A stretch of DNA of 64,000 nucleotides from Amylibacter sp003447515 (GCA_029252725.1 JAQXAV010000118.1:22064-86063), one strand, 5' to 3'; shown: positions 9,171 to 18,691, numbered from the stretch's first letter. The notes: generated from the letters alone by a model not told the origin. Numbers and translations: made by a program.

Positions 9171-9764
9171 ATGCCAGCCCTTATGGTCACTGACTATACT
9201 TGTACAGTCGTCTACCTCGGTTGCGTTAAAAACCGCAAAGAGAGACTTGCCTCTCACTCCCTCGATGAAGCATTCGCCAGTTTCGCGGGTTTTGAGGGGG
9301 AGGACCATGGGGGGCTAACACGATCAGCCTGCAGCCGTGTATTAGATCAATATCCAAGCGGTACAGAAATCCGCAACGTGCGACAGTTTTCACTTATTAG
9401 TGTTGAAGAGATGGTGACTGTAGCTGCTGAATTGGGGGTCGACGAAGTTAAGCCAGAATGGATGGGCGCAAGCATAATGGTTGATGGAATACCTGATTTT
9501 ACCCACGTGCCGCCGTCTTCCCGCCTTCAGGCTACATCAGGTGCAACGCTCGTGATTGATATGGAAAATCGCCCGTGTATGTATCCTGGTAAAGAAGAGG
9601 TAGAGCTCCATCACCCCGGAAAAGGTAAGCTACTTCAATCAGTTTTGAAAGGTAGGCGAGGCGTTACGGCTTGGGTTGAGTGTGAGGGCCAGTTGAAGGT
9701 GGGTGATTCCCTTACCTTGCATGTGCCAGACCAACGAGCTTGGATGCCTTGCAACGGCTCTTAG
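9171..9764 (+). CDS. MOSC domain-containing protein
   Basis: A 197-residue cytosolic protein consisting almost entirely of a MOSC (molybdenum cofactor sulfurase C-terminal) domain. Visible signatures are GEDHGGLTRSACSRV, GTEIRNVRQFS, and GIPDFTHVPPSSRL followed by DMENRPCMYPG, with the Cys typical of stand-alone MOSC proteins. These may carry sulfur or detoxify N-hydroxylated compounds, but substrates are mostly unknown. No molybdenum cofactor genes are adjacent. The C-terminal DQRAW motif is where homologues usually end. A different frame continues 90 bases downstream with protein-like sequence, discussed in the findings. Confidence 0.8.
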   Translation: MPALMVTDYTCTVVYLGCVKNRKERLASHSLDEAFASFAGFEGEDHGGLTRSACSRVLDQYPSGTEIRNVRQFSLISVEEMVTVAAELGVDEVKPEWMGASIMVDGIPDFTHVPPSSRLQATSGATLVIDMENRPCMYPGKEEVELHHPGKGKLLQSVLKGRRGVTAWVECEGQLKVGDSLTLHVPDQRAWMPCNGS

Positions 9765-9927
9765 GCGCGTTTGATCCATTAAATGACGCTTTTGGGGCGC
9801 AGCCTCAGTACCTCGGCGATATTAGCGGAGAACTTGTCGTATTTAAACACGCTTAGTGTCTCGTAATCTGGGCATAGCTATGAAGATAGTATCCCATTGC
9901 ACACAATCACTAAAAAGGTCCTGCCAT

Positions 9928-11604
9928 ATGGCTTATAAATCAGATATCGAAATCGCCCGTGAAGCAAAGAAACGTCCAATACAAGAAATTGGTACGAAAC
10001 TTGGCATCAGTAGCGACGACCTGCTGCCATATGGCCACGACAAAGCAAAAATCAGCCAAAGTTTGATAAACTCTGTACAAGAAAACAAAGATGGCAAACT
10101 AATCCTCGTCACAGCAATCAACCCGACGCCTGCTGGTGAAGGTAAGACAACGACAACTGTAGGGCTTGGTGATGGTTTGAACCATATTGGCAAAAATGCT
10201 TGCGTTTGCATCCGTGAAGCGTCCCTTGGGCCAAACTTTGGCATGAAGGGCGGTGCTGCTGGAGGCGGTTATGCGCAAGTTGTTCCGATGGAAGACATGA
10301 ATTTGCACTTCACTGGTGATTTCCATGCGATCACTTCCGCACATTCTTTGCTGTCTGCAATGATTGACAACCATATTTATTGGGGGAATGAGCTGGAGAT
10401 TGACGTTCGTCGTGTCCAGTGGAAACGCGTTGTCGATATGAACGACCGTGCTTTACGTAATATCACAGCGTCCTTGGGAGGCGTTGCAAATGGTTTCCCT
10501 AGGGAAGCCGGCTTTGACATTACTGTAGCGTCTGAGGTTATGGCGATCCTGTGTTTGGCAAGAAACCTGGAGGATCTGCAAACTCGTCTCGGTGATATGA
10601 TTGTAGCTTACCGGCGTGATCGTTCACCTGTGTTCTGCCGCGACATTAAAGCGGATGGAGCGATGACTGTTCTGTTAAAAGATGCGATGCAACCAAATCT
10701 GGTGCAGACGCTGGAAAATAATCCAGCCTTCGTTCACGGTGGTCCATTTGCGAATATTGCGCACGGCTGTAACTCAGTTATTGCTACAACAACGGCGCTT
10801 AAGTTAGCAGATTATGTTGTTACCGAGGCAGGATTTGGTGCTGATCTAGGCGCTGAGAAGTTCCTGAATATAAAATGTCGCAAAGCTGGCCTGTCCCCAG
10901 ATTGTGTTGTTTTAGTTGCCACTGTGCGCGCCATGAAAATGAATGGAGGTGTGGCAAAAGCGGATCTTGGTGAGGAAAACGTTTCCGCAGTTCAGGCGGG
11001 CTGCCCAAATCTGGGTCGCCACATTTCAAATCTCAAATCCTTTGGTGTCCCGGTGGTCGTTGCAATCAACCACTTTGTCACCGATACTGCCGCCGAAGTG
11101 CAAGCTGTTAAAGATTTCGTGGCTGCGCAAGGCTCGGAAGCTATTGTTTCTCAACACTGGGAATTTGGTTCTAAGGGTTCTGCTGACTTGGCGAAACGAG
11201 TAGCAGAAATTGCTGACAGCGATGTATCCCAATTTTCGCCCATTTACCCTGATGAAATGTCTTTGTTCGAAAAAGTAGAGACAATCGCAAAACGCATTTA
11301 TCATGCGGACGAAGTGCTGGCGGACAAAAAAATCCGAGACCAATTAAAGTTGTGGGAAGAGCAAGGCTATGGTCATTTGCCCGTATGTATGGCGAAAACG
11401 CAATATTCGTTTTCGACAGATCCTAATTTGCGCGGTGCGCCCACAGGTCACTCCGTTCCAGTACGCGAAGTACGCCTAAGTGCGGGTGCTGGTTTTGTGG
11501 TGGTGGTGTGTGGTGAGATAATGACCATGCCGGGCCTACCACGAATTCCATCAGCAGAAGCTATCCATCTAAACGAAGATGGTCAAATTGAGGGTCTCTT
11601 CTAA
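9928..11604 (+). CDS. fhs: Formate-tetrahydrofolate ligase
   Basis: Makes 10-formyl-tetrahydrofolate from formate, tetrahydrofolate and ATP. The 558-residue product is full length for the family. The P-loop TPAGEGKTT is at residues 67-75 and is followed by REASLGPNFGMKGGAAGGG. FHAIT and MTMPGLP near the C-terminus are also family motifs. The frame is open back to 9856, but ATG 9928, behind AAAAAGG, gives the normal start. It lies 65 bases before folD, so the two form a C1 unit. In roseobacters this pair feeds or drains C1 units from compounds such as formate and methylated sulfur compounds. Confidence 0.97.
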   Translation: MAYKSDIEIAREAKKRPIQEIGTKLGISSDDLLPYGHDKAKISQSLINSVQENKDGKLILVTAINPTPAGEGKTTTTVGLGDGLNHIGKNACVCIREASLGPNFGMKGGAAGGGYAQVVPMEDMNLHFTGDFHAITSAHSLLSAMIDNHIYWGNELEIDVRRVQWKRVVDMNDRALRNITASLGGVANGFPREAGFDITVASEVMAILCLARNLEDLQTRLGDMIVAYRRDRSPVFCRDIKADGAMTVLLKDAMQPNLVQTLENNPAFVHGGPFANIAHGCNSVIATTTALKLADYVVTEAGFGADLGAEKFLNIKCRKAGLSPDCVVLVATVRAMKMNGGVAKADLGEENVSAVQAGCPNLGRHISNLKSFGVPVVVAINHFVTDTAAEVQAVKDFVAAQGSEAIVSQHWEFGSKGSADLAKRVAEIADSDVSQFSPIYPDEMSLFEKVETIAKRIYHADEVLADKKIRDQLKLWEEQGYGHLPVCMAKTQYSFSTDPNLRGAPTGHSVPVREVRLSAGAGFVVVVCGEIMTMPGLPRIPSAEAIHLNEDGQIEGLF

Positions 11605-11669
11605 GAAGTTTTGCAGATTCCGAAAGATGCAAAATATGCTTTTTAAAACCTATTAGGGAAAAATATCCG

Positions 11670-12569
11670 ATGACGGCAAAGATTATTAACGGAAAAGTAT
11701 TTGCGAGTGATGTTCGCGCTAAGGTAGCTGAACACGTTGAACGCTTGAAAAACACTCATGGTATCACACCTGGATTGGCGGTGGTGTTGGTGGGTGAGGA
11801 TCCTGCATCTGAAGTTTACGTGGCTGCAAAACACAAGCAAACGATCGAAGTTGGCATGGCTTCGTTTGAGCACAAAATGCCATCGGACGTTTCAGAAGAA
11901 GACTTGTTCGCGCTGATTGACAATCTGAATGTGGATCCTAGCGTGCACGGTATCTTGTGCCAATTCCCCGTTCCGGATCACTTGAGCGAACGCCGCGTTG
12001 TTGCGCGGATTGATCCTGCCAAAGATGTGGATGGGCTGAGCGTTGTGAATGCTGGGTTGCTAGCCAGTGGCGAAAAAGGCCTGGTATCTTGCACTCCGCT
12101 TGGTTGTCTGATGCTGTTGCGGGATCAGATTGGTAATATGTCGGGTATGAATGCTGTTGTTATTGGCCGTTCTAATCTATTTGGTAAACCAATGGCGCAG
12201 CTCTTATTGGGCGAAAACTGCACAGTAACGATTGCGCATTCGCGGACCAAAGACCTTGCAGATGTTTGTAAAAAAGCGGATATCCTTGTGGCGGCTGTTG
12301 GCCGTGCAGAGATGGTGCAAGGGGGTTGGGTCAAGCCAGGCGCAACGGTCATCGATGTGGGCATTACGCGGATCCCACATCCTGAAAAGCTGGGCAAATC
12401 CAAATTGTTGGGCGACGTAGACTTTGCGGGCGCATCAGAAAACGCAGGCGCTATCACACCTGTGCCAGGTGGCGTTGGCCCTATGACCATAGCCTGCTTG
12501 TTAGCTAATACAGTAACGGCTTGTTGCCGTTCGCATGGTTTGGAAGAGCCTAACGGCTTGACCGTTTAA
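11670..12569 (+). CDS. folD: Bifunctional methylene-THF dehydrogenase / methenyl-THF cyclohydrolase
   Basis: A 299-residue FolD protein that interconverts 5,10-methylene-, 5,10-methenyl- and 10-formyl-tetrahydrofolate with NADP. Family signatures are the cyclohydrolase Lys region YVAAKHKQ, the PAKDVDG block, the nucleotide-binding GRSNLFGKPMAQLL, and the C-terminal PVPGGVGPMT. It completes the pathway with the upstream fhs. The start ATG 11670 gives a typical N-terminus. The next gene, pdeM, points toward it. Confidence 0.97.
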   Translation: MTAKIINGKVFASDVRAKVAEHVERLKNTHGITPGLAVVLVGEDPASEVYVAAKHKQTIEVGMASFEHKMPSDVSEEDLFALIDNLNVDPSVHGILCQFPVPDHLSERRVVARIDPAKDVDGLSVVNAGLLASGEKGLVSCTPLGCLMLLRDQIGNMSGMNAVVIGRSNLFGKPMAQLLLGENCTVTIAHSRTKDLADVCKKADILVAAVGRAEMVQGGWVKPGATVIDVGITRIPHPEKLGKSKLLGDVDFAGASENAGAITPVPGGVGPMTIACLLANTVTACCRSHGLEEPNGLTV

Positions 12570-12795
12570 ACACCTGCTATAAAATTGCAAAAATGCATAC
12601 ATGGCGTCGGAGCAGCTTTGAAGCCTTGTATGTATGTGATACTCAATAAACTAGGCACTGCCAGGTAAGCACGCATTTCCTGCGCATCCCACTGGAAACA
12701 TTTAATTTTATAGGGCAGTTTGTGCACCGAGTTACGAACGTGGGGAGTACTGGTTGGTTCTTTCGGCAATGTAAATGACCTTGGGGAAAGTGGTG

Positions 12796-13458
12796 TTAGC
12801 GCGGCATAGGGATCGGCAGCGCCTGTGATCCCGTTAGAATCGCCAAAGCATTGTTGGACATTAAGGGTAAAAATGCAGGGTCTGTGGATTTTAAACCCCC
12901 AGTGTAGGCTCCAAATGCAGGCAAGATTGCACGATTTTCGTCCACCAAAAAGCAAGATCCCGTCATGTTGCCTGATTTCATCTGAACACTGGCTTTGGGA
13001 TGATAGTGGCCTGAAATTTCGCCCACGGCACCTAATTTTGCGATGTGGCGAAAGATCAAAGACCCTGTTTCAAACTCAGACAGGTGATTGCCTCCAATAT
13101 TGACAGGACCCGCATCATGATTGCCTTCGATCCAGATCCAACGCCGCCCGCCCATGAGTGCCGCAAGCGAGGCGTGATCATCCTCATTCAGTCCATCGAG
13201 CGCTTTTAGGTCGTCAAAACTGTCGCCCAAACAGATCACCGTCATAGGGTTGAGAGCGTTAACTGCTGAGGCCAGACGGGTCAGCGTGTCTTTATTTTCA
13301 TAGGGCGGTAACAGCGTTCCACCACGCCGAGCTATACGTTCGGATTTGCCTAAATGTAGGTCGGAGACACACAGTAATTTGCGATCAGCCCACCACAACA
13401 GACCTGCCGAAAGGGCGGTCAGTTGAGCAGATTTAAGAGAGAAAGAATACCCGTGCAT
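12796..13458 (-). CDS. pdeM: Ligase-associated DNA damage response endonuclease PdeM
   Basis: A 220-residue metallophosphoesterase. Metal-binding motifs are SDLHLGKSE near the N-terminus, CLGDSFDD in the middle, IEGNHDAG and GHYHPKAS. In alphaproteobacteria PdeM is encoded with an ATP-dependent DNA ligase, an Lhr-like helicase and a nuclease in a repair module. Here it lies 36 bases downstream of the helicase gene. An ATG at 13479 would add seven residues; I prefer 13458 because MHGYSFSL matches the usual N-terminus. Neither start has a clear ribosome site. Confidence 0.85.
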   Translation of the reverse strand: MHGYSFSLKSAQLTALSAGLLWWADRKLLCVSDLHLGKSERIARRGGTLLPPYENKDTLTRLASAVNALNPMTVICLGDSFDDLKALDGLNEDDHASLAALMGGRRWIWIEGNHDAGPVNIGGNHLSEFETGSLIFRHIAKLGAVGEISGHYHPKASVQMKSGNMTGSCFLVDENRAILPAFGAYTGGLKSTDPAFLPLMSNNALAILTGSQALPIPMPR

Positions 13459-13494
13459 GGCCGTACAAAACAGAAACATTGCGATGTTTACAAG

Positions 13495-15891
13495 CTATAA
13501 TCCCGCCTCACGCATCAATTCTGCGGCGCGGTTGGCAGCTACAGTTTCCATGGCCATGCCTTTGATTGGAACCTTCCCCACTTCGAGGAGCATGGGTGCA
13601 GACAGCGGCGTTACATGAGGTGGTTTGATGTGATCAATGCGGCCCTTAATCCGGGTGAGCATTTCTTCAATTCGTCCAAAATCGACCAGACCACGTTGTG
13701 CCTCTACGCGGGTGATTTGCAACAATAGGTGGTTAGGATCGTATTTCAGCAGAGTGTCATACAGGATGTCGGAGGAGAATGTCGCCTGCCGCCCTGTTTT
13801 GCGTTTACCAGGCAGGTTTTTTTCGATCAATCCCGCGATGGTAGCGACATTGCGAAAGCAGCGTTTCATCACCGCATTGCTCGCAAGCCAGACGTCGAAC
13901 CCTTTGCGAAGATCATCTGGGGATAGCAGCGTGGCAGGATCATCGACCGCATTCAGGCTCCAGATTAGAACGGCGTAATCTGTAGCGACAAAACCTATGG
14001 GGTTAAGGCCCGCATCCTCCATCCGCCGTGTAAGCAATAGGCCGAGCGTTTGCAGCGCGTTGGTGCCTGCAAAGCCGTAAAAACACGTGTATGCTGTGTC
14101 ATCACGCCAGTAGCTCTCGATCATCATACGACCAGGCTTTGGCATTGTAGAAATGCGGTTTTGTAGGTCCAACCAATCGCGTGTATGGGCTGGAAGGGCA
14201 GACCAATCACCTGAGTCTAGTAGCGCTATAATCCGTGCAGAAAGCACGGTTGATGTAGCAAATTTCGTACCCATGAATGATGCTATTTTTGGAGCTTTTT
14301 TGCCTTTTGTTACCTGTACAGTCAATTCGCGCAGTCCTTCGTAGCGGACAACTTGTCCACCGATCAAGAAGGTGTCACCTTGGATCAACGTTGCCGCAAA
14401 ACTCTCTTCAATTTCGCCCAAAGGGGCACCACCGCGCCCGCGCCATTTCACCTTGAGTGTTTCTGTGTCCACGATTGTGCCAATATTCATGCGGATGGCG
14501 CGTGTTGCGCGAGGATCGCGTAGTTGCCAAAGGCCAGCAGGGTTTTGTAACAACCGCTGCCAACGATCATAGGCTTGCAAAGCATAGCCGCCTGTGGCGC
14601 AAAAATCGAGGCAGGCGTCAAATTCATCGCGTGTTAACGAGCGGTATGGGCCTGATTGGACAACTTCCGCATACAAGTGCTCTGCATCAAAAGGCCCAGC
14701 GCAGGCACAAATAAGGATGTGTTGGCAGAGTACATCGTGCGAGCCAGCGCCGCGCGGTTCACCGTCTAGGTCGTGGTCTTTCACCGCATCGAGCGCGGCC
14801 TGGGCCTCTAAAATTTCAAAACGATTCGATGGGACGATTACCGCTCGGGATGGTGCGTTATAGCGGTGGTTAGATCGCCCAATTCGCTGAACAAGACGTT
14901 TGATATTTTTGGGCGCACCCACTTGGATTACAAGGTCCACATCGCCCCAATCGATACCAAGGTCGAGTGTTCCTGTGCAAACCACTGCGCGCAGTGACCC
15001 AGAAACCATCGCAGCCTCGACCTTATCGCGGGCCTCGCGCGAGAGGGATCCATGATGTAATGCGATGGGTAGTTGATCGTCGTTGGCATCCCAAATGGCG
15101 CGGAAATAAAGCTCAGCTTGGGCCCGAGTGTTTATGAAAATTAGTGTGGTGTTTGCTGATTTCACCAGCTTTAGAACTTCGGGCGCAGAATAGGCAGCGC
15201 CTGCGCCTGACCAAGGTGGTGGCGTGTCTGTGTGAAAGATTTGAATGTCAGGTTCTGGGCCGGGATCAGCAAAAATAATGTCACAAGTATCAGGGTTTCT
15301 AGCGAGAAAAGTTGCGAGGGCTGGTGGGTCTTCTACTGTTGCGGACAGGCCGACGCGTCGCAGGTTTGGGGCTAGTGATAGCAGACGTGATAGTCCCAGC
15401 ATTAGCTGATCTCCTCGTTTGCTTTCAGCGAGTGCGTGGATCTCGTCTATGACAACCCTCTGTAATGAGGAGAAAATTTTTGGTGCATCTTCATAGGACA
15501 GCATCACGGCCAGGGATTCTGGTGTGGTTAGCAAGATGTGTGGTGGGTCGGCGCGCTGACGTTTTTTCTTCGTTGCAGAGGTGTCGCCTGTGCGATCTTC
15601 CACCCTGATAGGTAGGTCCATCTCTGCGATTGGTGTTTGTAAGTTGCGCTTGATGTCAGCCGCCAACGCCTTGAGTGGCGAAACGTATAGTGTATGTAGT
15701 CCAGCGGGGGGATCCTTGGCCAATTCTGCCAGGGTTGGTAGAAATCCCGCAAGGGTTTTACCACCACCTGTAGGTGCAATCAGGAGGGTCGCAGGATCGC
15801 ATTTCCGGTTTAGTAAATCCTGTTGGTGCGGGTGAATTTCCCAACCATGGGAAGCGAACCAATCAGCAAATTTCTTTGGCAGTTGCGTCAT
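13495..15891 (-). CDS. Ligase-associated DNA damage response DEXH-box helicase (Lhr-core type)
   Basis: A 798-residue superfamily 2 helicase. Walker A APTGGGKT is at 39-46, the DEIH box is in VIDEIHAL, and the SAT motif is in GLSATVEDP. Motif VI is VQRIGRSNH, followed by the Lhr-specific winged-helix and C-terminal core. It is the size of the Lhr-core proteins linked to bacterial ligase-associated repair rather than of full-length Lhr. It sits upstream of pdeM. The ligase and exonuclease of this module are not in the window. The start ATG 15891 matches the family (MTQLPKKFADWF). Confidence 0.9.
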   Translation of the reverse strand: MTQLPKKFADWFASHGWEIHPHQQDLLNRKCDPATLLIAPTGGGKTLAGFLPTLAELAKDPPAGLHTLYVSPLKALAADIKRNLQTPIAEMDLPIRVEDRTGDTSATKKKRQRADPPHILLTTPESLAVMLSYEDAPKIFSSLQRVVIDEIHALAESKRGDQLMLGLSRLLSLAPNLRRVGLSATVEDPPALATFLARNPDTCDIIFADPGPEPDIQIFHTDTPPPWSGAGAAYSAPEVLKLVKSANTTLIFINTRAQAELYFRAIWDANDDQLPIALHHGSLSREARDKVEAAMVSGSLRAVVCTGTLDLGIDWGDVDLVIQVGAPKNIKRLVQRIGRSNHRYNAPSRAVIVPSNRFEILEAQAALDAVKDHDLDGEPRGAGSHDVLCQHILICACAGPFDAEHLYAEVVQSGPYRSLTRDEFDACLDFCATGGYALQAYDRWQRLLQNPAGLWQLRDPRATRAIRMNIGTIVDTETLKVKWRGRGGAPLGEIEESFAATLIQGDTFLIGGQVVRYEGLRELTVQVTKGKKAPKIASFMGTKFATSTVLSARIIALLDSGDWSALPAHTRDWLDLQNRISTMPKPGRMMIESYWRDDTAYTCFYGFAGTNALQTLGLLLTRRMEDAGLNPIGFVATDYAVLIWSLNAVDDPATLLSPDDLRKGFDVWLASNAVMKRCFRNVATIAGLIEKNLPGKRKTGRQATFSSDILYDTLLKYDPNHLLLQITRVEAQRGLVDFGRIEEMLTRIKGRIDHIKPPHVTPLSAPMLLEVGKVPIKGMAMETVAANRAAELMREAGL

Positions 15892-16160
15892 TAGGCTGAT
15901 GTAGTGTGTAGGACCAACGTTGGAAAGGGGCTTGCGTCTCCTATGGTCCTTATTTGGTGTCGGTTCCGCACCATATGCTTGCAGGCGATCTGCAAGTCAG
16001 CATCTGCCTTTTTTATAAAATAAACTTTAAATTTTAACCTGTGAATATCTAGCTGATATAAGATAAAAAGGTACTTTTTGAGTAAGCAAAACAAGTGGTG
16101 GCAAAGCATTTTGTGATTGGTCGAACAATGGCCTTTAAGGTCCTGCCAAATCGCAAACCA
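15892..16160. other. Intergenic stretch upstream of the helicase gene
   Basis: No gene is supported. It holds a 7-bp inverted repeat CTTGCAG / CTGCAAG with a 5-base loop at 15978-15996, about 87 bases upstream of the helicase start on the other strand. A T-run follows shortly after on the plus strand. It could be part of the promoter-operator region of the repair genes, but nothing identifies a regulator. It does not match the alphaproteobacterial LexA box GTTC-N7-GTTC. Confidence 0.35.
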
Positions 16161-16179
16161 CACTAGGTTTTCCCTAGTG
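16161..16179 (-). terminator. Hairpin terminator after the CoA-transferase operon
   Basis: A perfect 7-bp stem CACTAGG / CCTAGTG with a 5-base loop lies about 20 bases beyond the stop of the CoA-transferase B gene. The minus strand continues with a short T-rich stretch (TGGTTTG). The plus strand is followed by GTCGTTGCTTTTT, so it may work in both directions. Confidence 0.5.
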
Positions 16180-16196
16180 GTCGTTGCTTTTTAGGG

Positions 16197-16826
16197 TTAG
16201 TTGACCAGCCTGGCTTCTGTCACGGCATCGACATCTGCACGGGTGACGCCGTCTGCCAGTTCTATTAACTTTAGCCCCCCACTCACCACGTCAAAAACGC
16301 CTAGGTTTGTAATGATGCGGTCTACAACGCCTTTGCCTGTGAGTGGCAATGTGCATTCCTTCAGCAGTTTGCTTTCACCGCGTTTGTTTGCATGATCCAT
16401 GATCACCACCACGCGGCCTACGCCTGCAACCAGATCCATTGCGCCTCCCATACCTTTGACCAGCTTGCCCGGGATCATCCAGTTCGCCAGATCACCGTTT
16501 TCAGCTACCTCCATCGCACCAAGGATCGCCATGGCAATTTTGCCACCCCGAATCATTCCAAAGGATTGCGCACTGTCAAAATATGCAGTTTGGGGCAGTT
16601 CTGTGATGGTCTGCTTGCCTGCATTAATCAGATCCGCGTCGATGTTTTCTTCGGTTGGAAATGGCCCCATGCCGAGCATACCATTTTCTGATTGGAGGGT
16701 CACTTCGACATTTTTGGGAATATAGTTAGATACAAGCGTTGGAATGCCGATGCCAAGGTTCACATACCAGCCGTCTTGAAGCTCTTGTGCGGCCCGCTCG
16801 GCCATTTGGTTGCGATCCCAAGCCAT
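16197..16826 (-). CDS. scoB: 3-oxoacid CoA-transferase, subunit B
   Basis: Beta subunit of a succinyl-CoA:acetoacetate CoA-transferase-type enzyme, 209 residues. The motif SENGMLGMGP carries the catalytic glutamate (Glu47) that forms the enzyme-CoA thioester. GIGIPT near the N-terminus and VAGVGRVVV also fit. It activates acetoacetate or related 3-oxoacids with CoA from succinyl-CoA, for ketone body or polyhydroxybutyrate use. Its ATG overlaps the TAA of the A subunit (TAATG), so the two are translationally coupled. Exact substrate range cannot be read from sequence; related families use 3-oxoadipate. Confidence 0.9.
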   Translation of the reverse strand: MAWDRNQMAERAAQELQDGWYVNLGIGIPTLVSNYIPKNVEVTLQSENGMLGMGPFPTEENIDADLINAGKQTITELPQTAYFDSAQSFGMIRGGKIAMAILGAMEVAENGDLANWMIPGKLVKGMGGAMDLVAGVGRVVVIMDHANKRGESKLLKECTLPLTGKGVVDRIITNLGVFDVVSGGLKLIELADGVTRADVDAVTEARLVN

Positions 16827-17521
16827 TATGCAGCCCTCACTGTGCGTTGTTCGATGCGTTTTTCATGATCGCCTTTAAACAGACGGTTTACGTAAATGCC
16901 AGGCAGGTGGATACTGTCTGGGTCTAGGCTACCTGTTGGGACGATCTCCTCAACCTCGACCACACAGATCTTGCCACACATAGCAGCGGGTGGGTTGAAA
17001 TTTCGAGCGGTTTTGCGGAACACGAGGTTGCCCGTTTCGTCTGCTTTCCACGCTTTGACAATGGATAGGTCTGCAAAGATGCCTTCCTCTAATATGTAGT
17101 CTTCACCGTTGAAGGATTTCACTTCTTTGCCCTCGGCGATCACGGTGCCGACACCAGTTTTTGTGTAAAAGCCTGGGATGCCACAACCAGCAGAGCGCAT
17201 TCGTTCTGCGAGCGTGCCCTGGGGGTTAAACTCTAACTCCAGCTCCCCGGCAAGATATTGGCGCATGAATTCGTCATTTTCGCCGACGTAGGAAGAAATC
17301 ATCTTTTTAACTTGGTGGGTTTGTAGCAAAACACCCAAACCAAAATCATCAACGCCCGCGTTGTTAGAAGCAACAGTGAGGTCTTTTGTGCCGGCCTCTT
17401 TGATCGCAGTGATGAGATTTTCGGGGATACCGCAGAGGCCAAAACCGCCCGCCGCAATGAGCATTCCATCAAACAAAAGGCCATCTAAAGCTTTTGTGGC
17501 GGAGGTGTAAATTTTTCCCAT
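16826..17521 (-). CDS. scoA: 3-oxoacid CoA-transferase, subunit A
   Basis: Alpha subunit, 231 residues, pairing with the coupled B subunit. The family motif GGFGLCGIPENLI and the region TVASNNAGVDDFGLG bind CoA. The frame is open 19 codons further upstream, but ATG 17521, behind GAGGAAAT, gives MGKIYTSATKALDGLL, the normal N-terminus. It follows a deacetylase-family gene on the same strand by 63 bases. The pair is probably read from a promoter shared with, or just after, that gene. Confidence 0.9.
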   Translation of the reverse strand: MGKIYTSATKALDGLLFDGMLIAAGGFGLCGIPENLITAIKEAGTKDLTVASNNAGVDDFGLGVLLQTHQVKKMISSYVGENDEFMRQYLAGELELEFNPQGTLAERMRSAGCGIPGFYTKTGVGTVIAEGKEVKSFNGEDYILEEGIFADLSIVKAWKADETGNLVFRKTARNFNPPAAMCGKICVVEVEEIVPTGSLDPDSIHLPGIYVNRLFKGDHEKRIEQRTVRAA

Positions 17522-17584
17522 TTGGATTTCCTCGTTGCGTTCACGACGATGTTTACGCTGCGCCGCAGTCTGATTCAAGTCGGG

Positions 17585-18691
17585 TTATTCAAAGCCAAAA
17601 TCAGCGGCCATTTCGCCAATCAAAGTGGAATGAAAAGCCTGCATGCGCAGGTTGGGCTGGCGAGCCTCTAAGATTTCGGCCAGCGGGTCAGCTGCGGTAA
17701 TGTTGCTGTTTGCCAGTTGCGAAATAATGGCGTGTACGCAAAAAGGAACGTATGCTTCGGAGTAACCACCTTCATGTACCATCACTAGTTTGCCTCCGCA
17801 CATATCAGCGGCCACTTCCATTAGCATATTGGTCATTTGTGCAAAGCTGCGTGCCGTTACAAGCATGTGGGCGAGTGGATCAAATGGTCCAGCGTCAAGA
17901 CCACAGGCGATGATTATGATATCTGGTTTAAATGCCGTCAGTGCGGGTATCACGATACGTTCCAACGTTTCCACATAGGCTGCATGGCCACAACCGGGGG
18001 GTAGTGGTACGTTGAGATTATAGCCCTCGCCCACACCTGACCCACGATCTGACACATCGCCTGTGTCAATCGGGTAGTTGTGTTCTTGGTGGATAGAAAT
18101 TGTTAGAACATCGTTGCGGTCATAGTAAATCGCCTCAGTTCCGTTGCCGTGGTGCACGTCCCAGTCAAGGATCGCTACGCGTGCCGCACCGTGGTTGGCG
18201 ATAATTTCTTCTGTGCCAATTGCGATGTTGTTAAGAAGACAAAAGCCGTTTGGGAAATCAGGTAGTGAGTGGTGGCCGGGGGGACGGGACAGCGAATACG
18301 CGTTGTCGAATTTGCCTGACATGACGTCTGCGATGGCCTGTGTTGCCATACCGGCAGATAACGCCGCTATTTCATAGCCACCTTGGGCAAATGGGGTTCG
18401 TAGCCCAAGCTCGCCACCACCGTTATCTGACATTTCTTTGAACTGCTTAAGGTAGCTTTCAGGGTGAATGCGGTTCAGTTGTTCGGTTGTCGCTGGGGGC
18501 GCGGATTGAACGTGTAACTGACCGAGAAGGCCCGTCACATCCATAAGATTCTTCAAACGCCGTTTGGTTTCAGGATTCTCTGGCAGCCCGTTTGGTGTGG
18601 GTTGCACCACATCGCTGACCTGCATAGTCAAGGCATAGTTCCCGCCTGAATGCCAAAAGCACTTTTCGTCCCAATAAAACCCTGTGCGCAT
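17585..18691 (-). CDS. Histone-deacetylase-family amidohydrolase (class II type)
   Basis: A 368-residue zinc hydrolase of the arginase/deacetylase superfamily. It contains RPPGHHS, LDWDVHHGNGT, SIHQ and the HEGGYSE loop, covering the zinc ligands and the His pair. Bacterial members remove acetyl groups from small amines such as acetylpolyamines, or act on acetylated proteins or acetoin-related substrates. Which applies here cannot be told. ATG 18691 behind AAAAGGGG is used; the frame is open 19 codons further upstream. It lies between a 78-residue unknown gene and the CoA-transferase pair, all on one strand. Confidence 0.87.
   Translation of the reverse strand: MRTGFYWDEKCFWHSGGNYALTMQVSDVVQPTPNGLPENPETKRRLKNLMDVTGLLGQLHVQSAPPATTEQLNRIHPESYLKQFKEMSDNGGGELGLRTPFAQGGYEIAALSAGMATQAIADVMSGKFDNAYSLSRPPGHHSLPDFPNGFCLLNNIAIGTEEIIANHGAARVAILDWDVHHGNGTEAIYYDRNDVLTISIHQEHNYPIDTGDVSDRGSGVGEGYNLNVPLPPGCGHAAYVETLERIVIPALTAFKPDIIIIACGLDAGPFDPLAHMLVTARSFAQMTNMLMEVAADMCGGKLVMVHEGGYSEAYVPFCVHAIISQLANSNITAADPLAEILEARQPNLRMQAFHSTLIGEMAADFGFE

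Noticed and set aside
12624..12807. A plus-strand frame after folD that reads like protein apart from two stops (CASHWKHLIL, LVGSFGNVNDLGESG)
   Set aside because: Two stops in about 60 codons is what random sequence gives, and I recognise no family. It overlaps the end of pdeM, so a pseudogene is not supported.
15978..15996. Inverted repeat upstream of the Lhr-like helicase as a possible SOS (LexA) box
   Set aside because: It does not match the alphaproteobacterial LexA pattern GTTC-N7-GTTC, so no SOS control is claimed.
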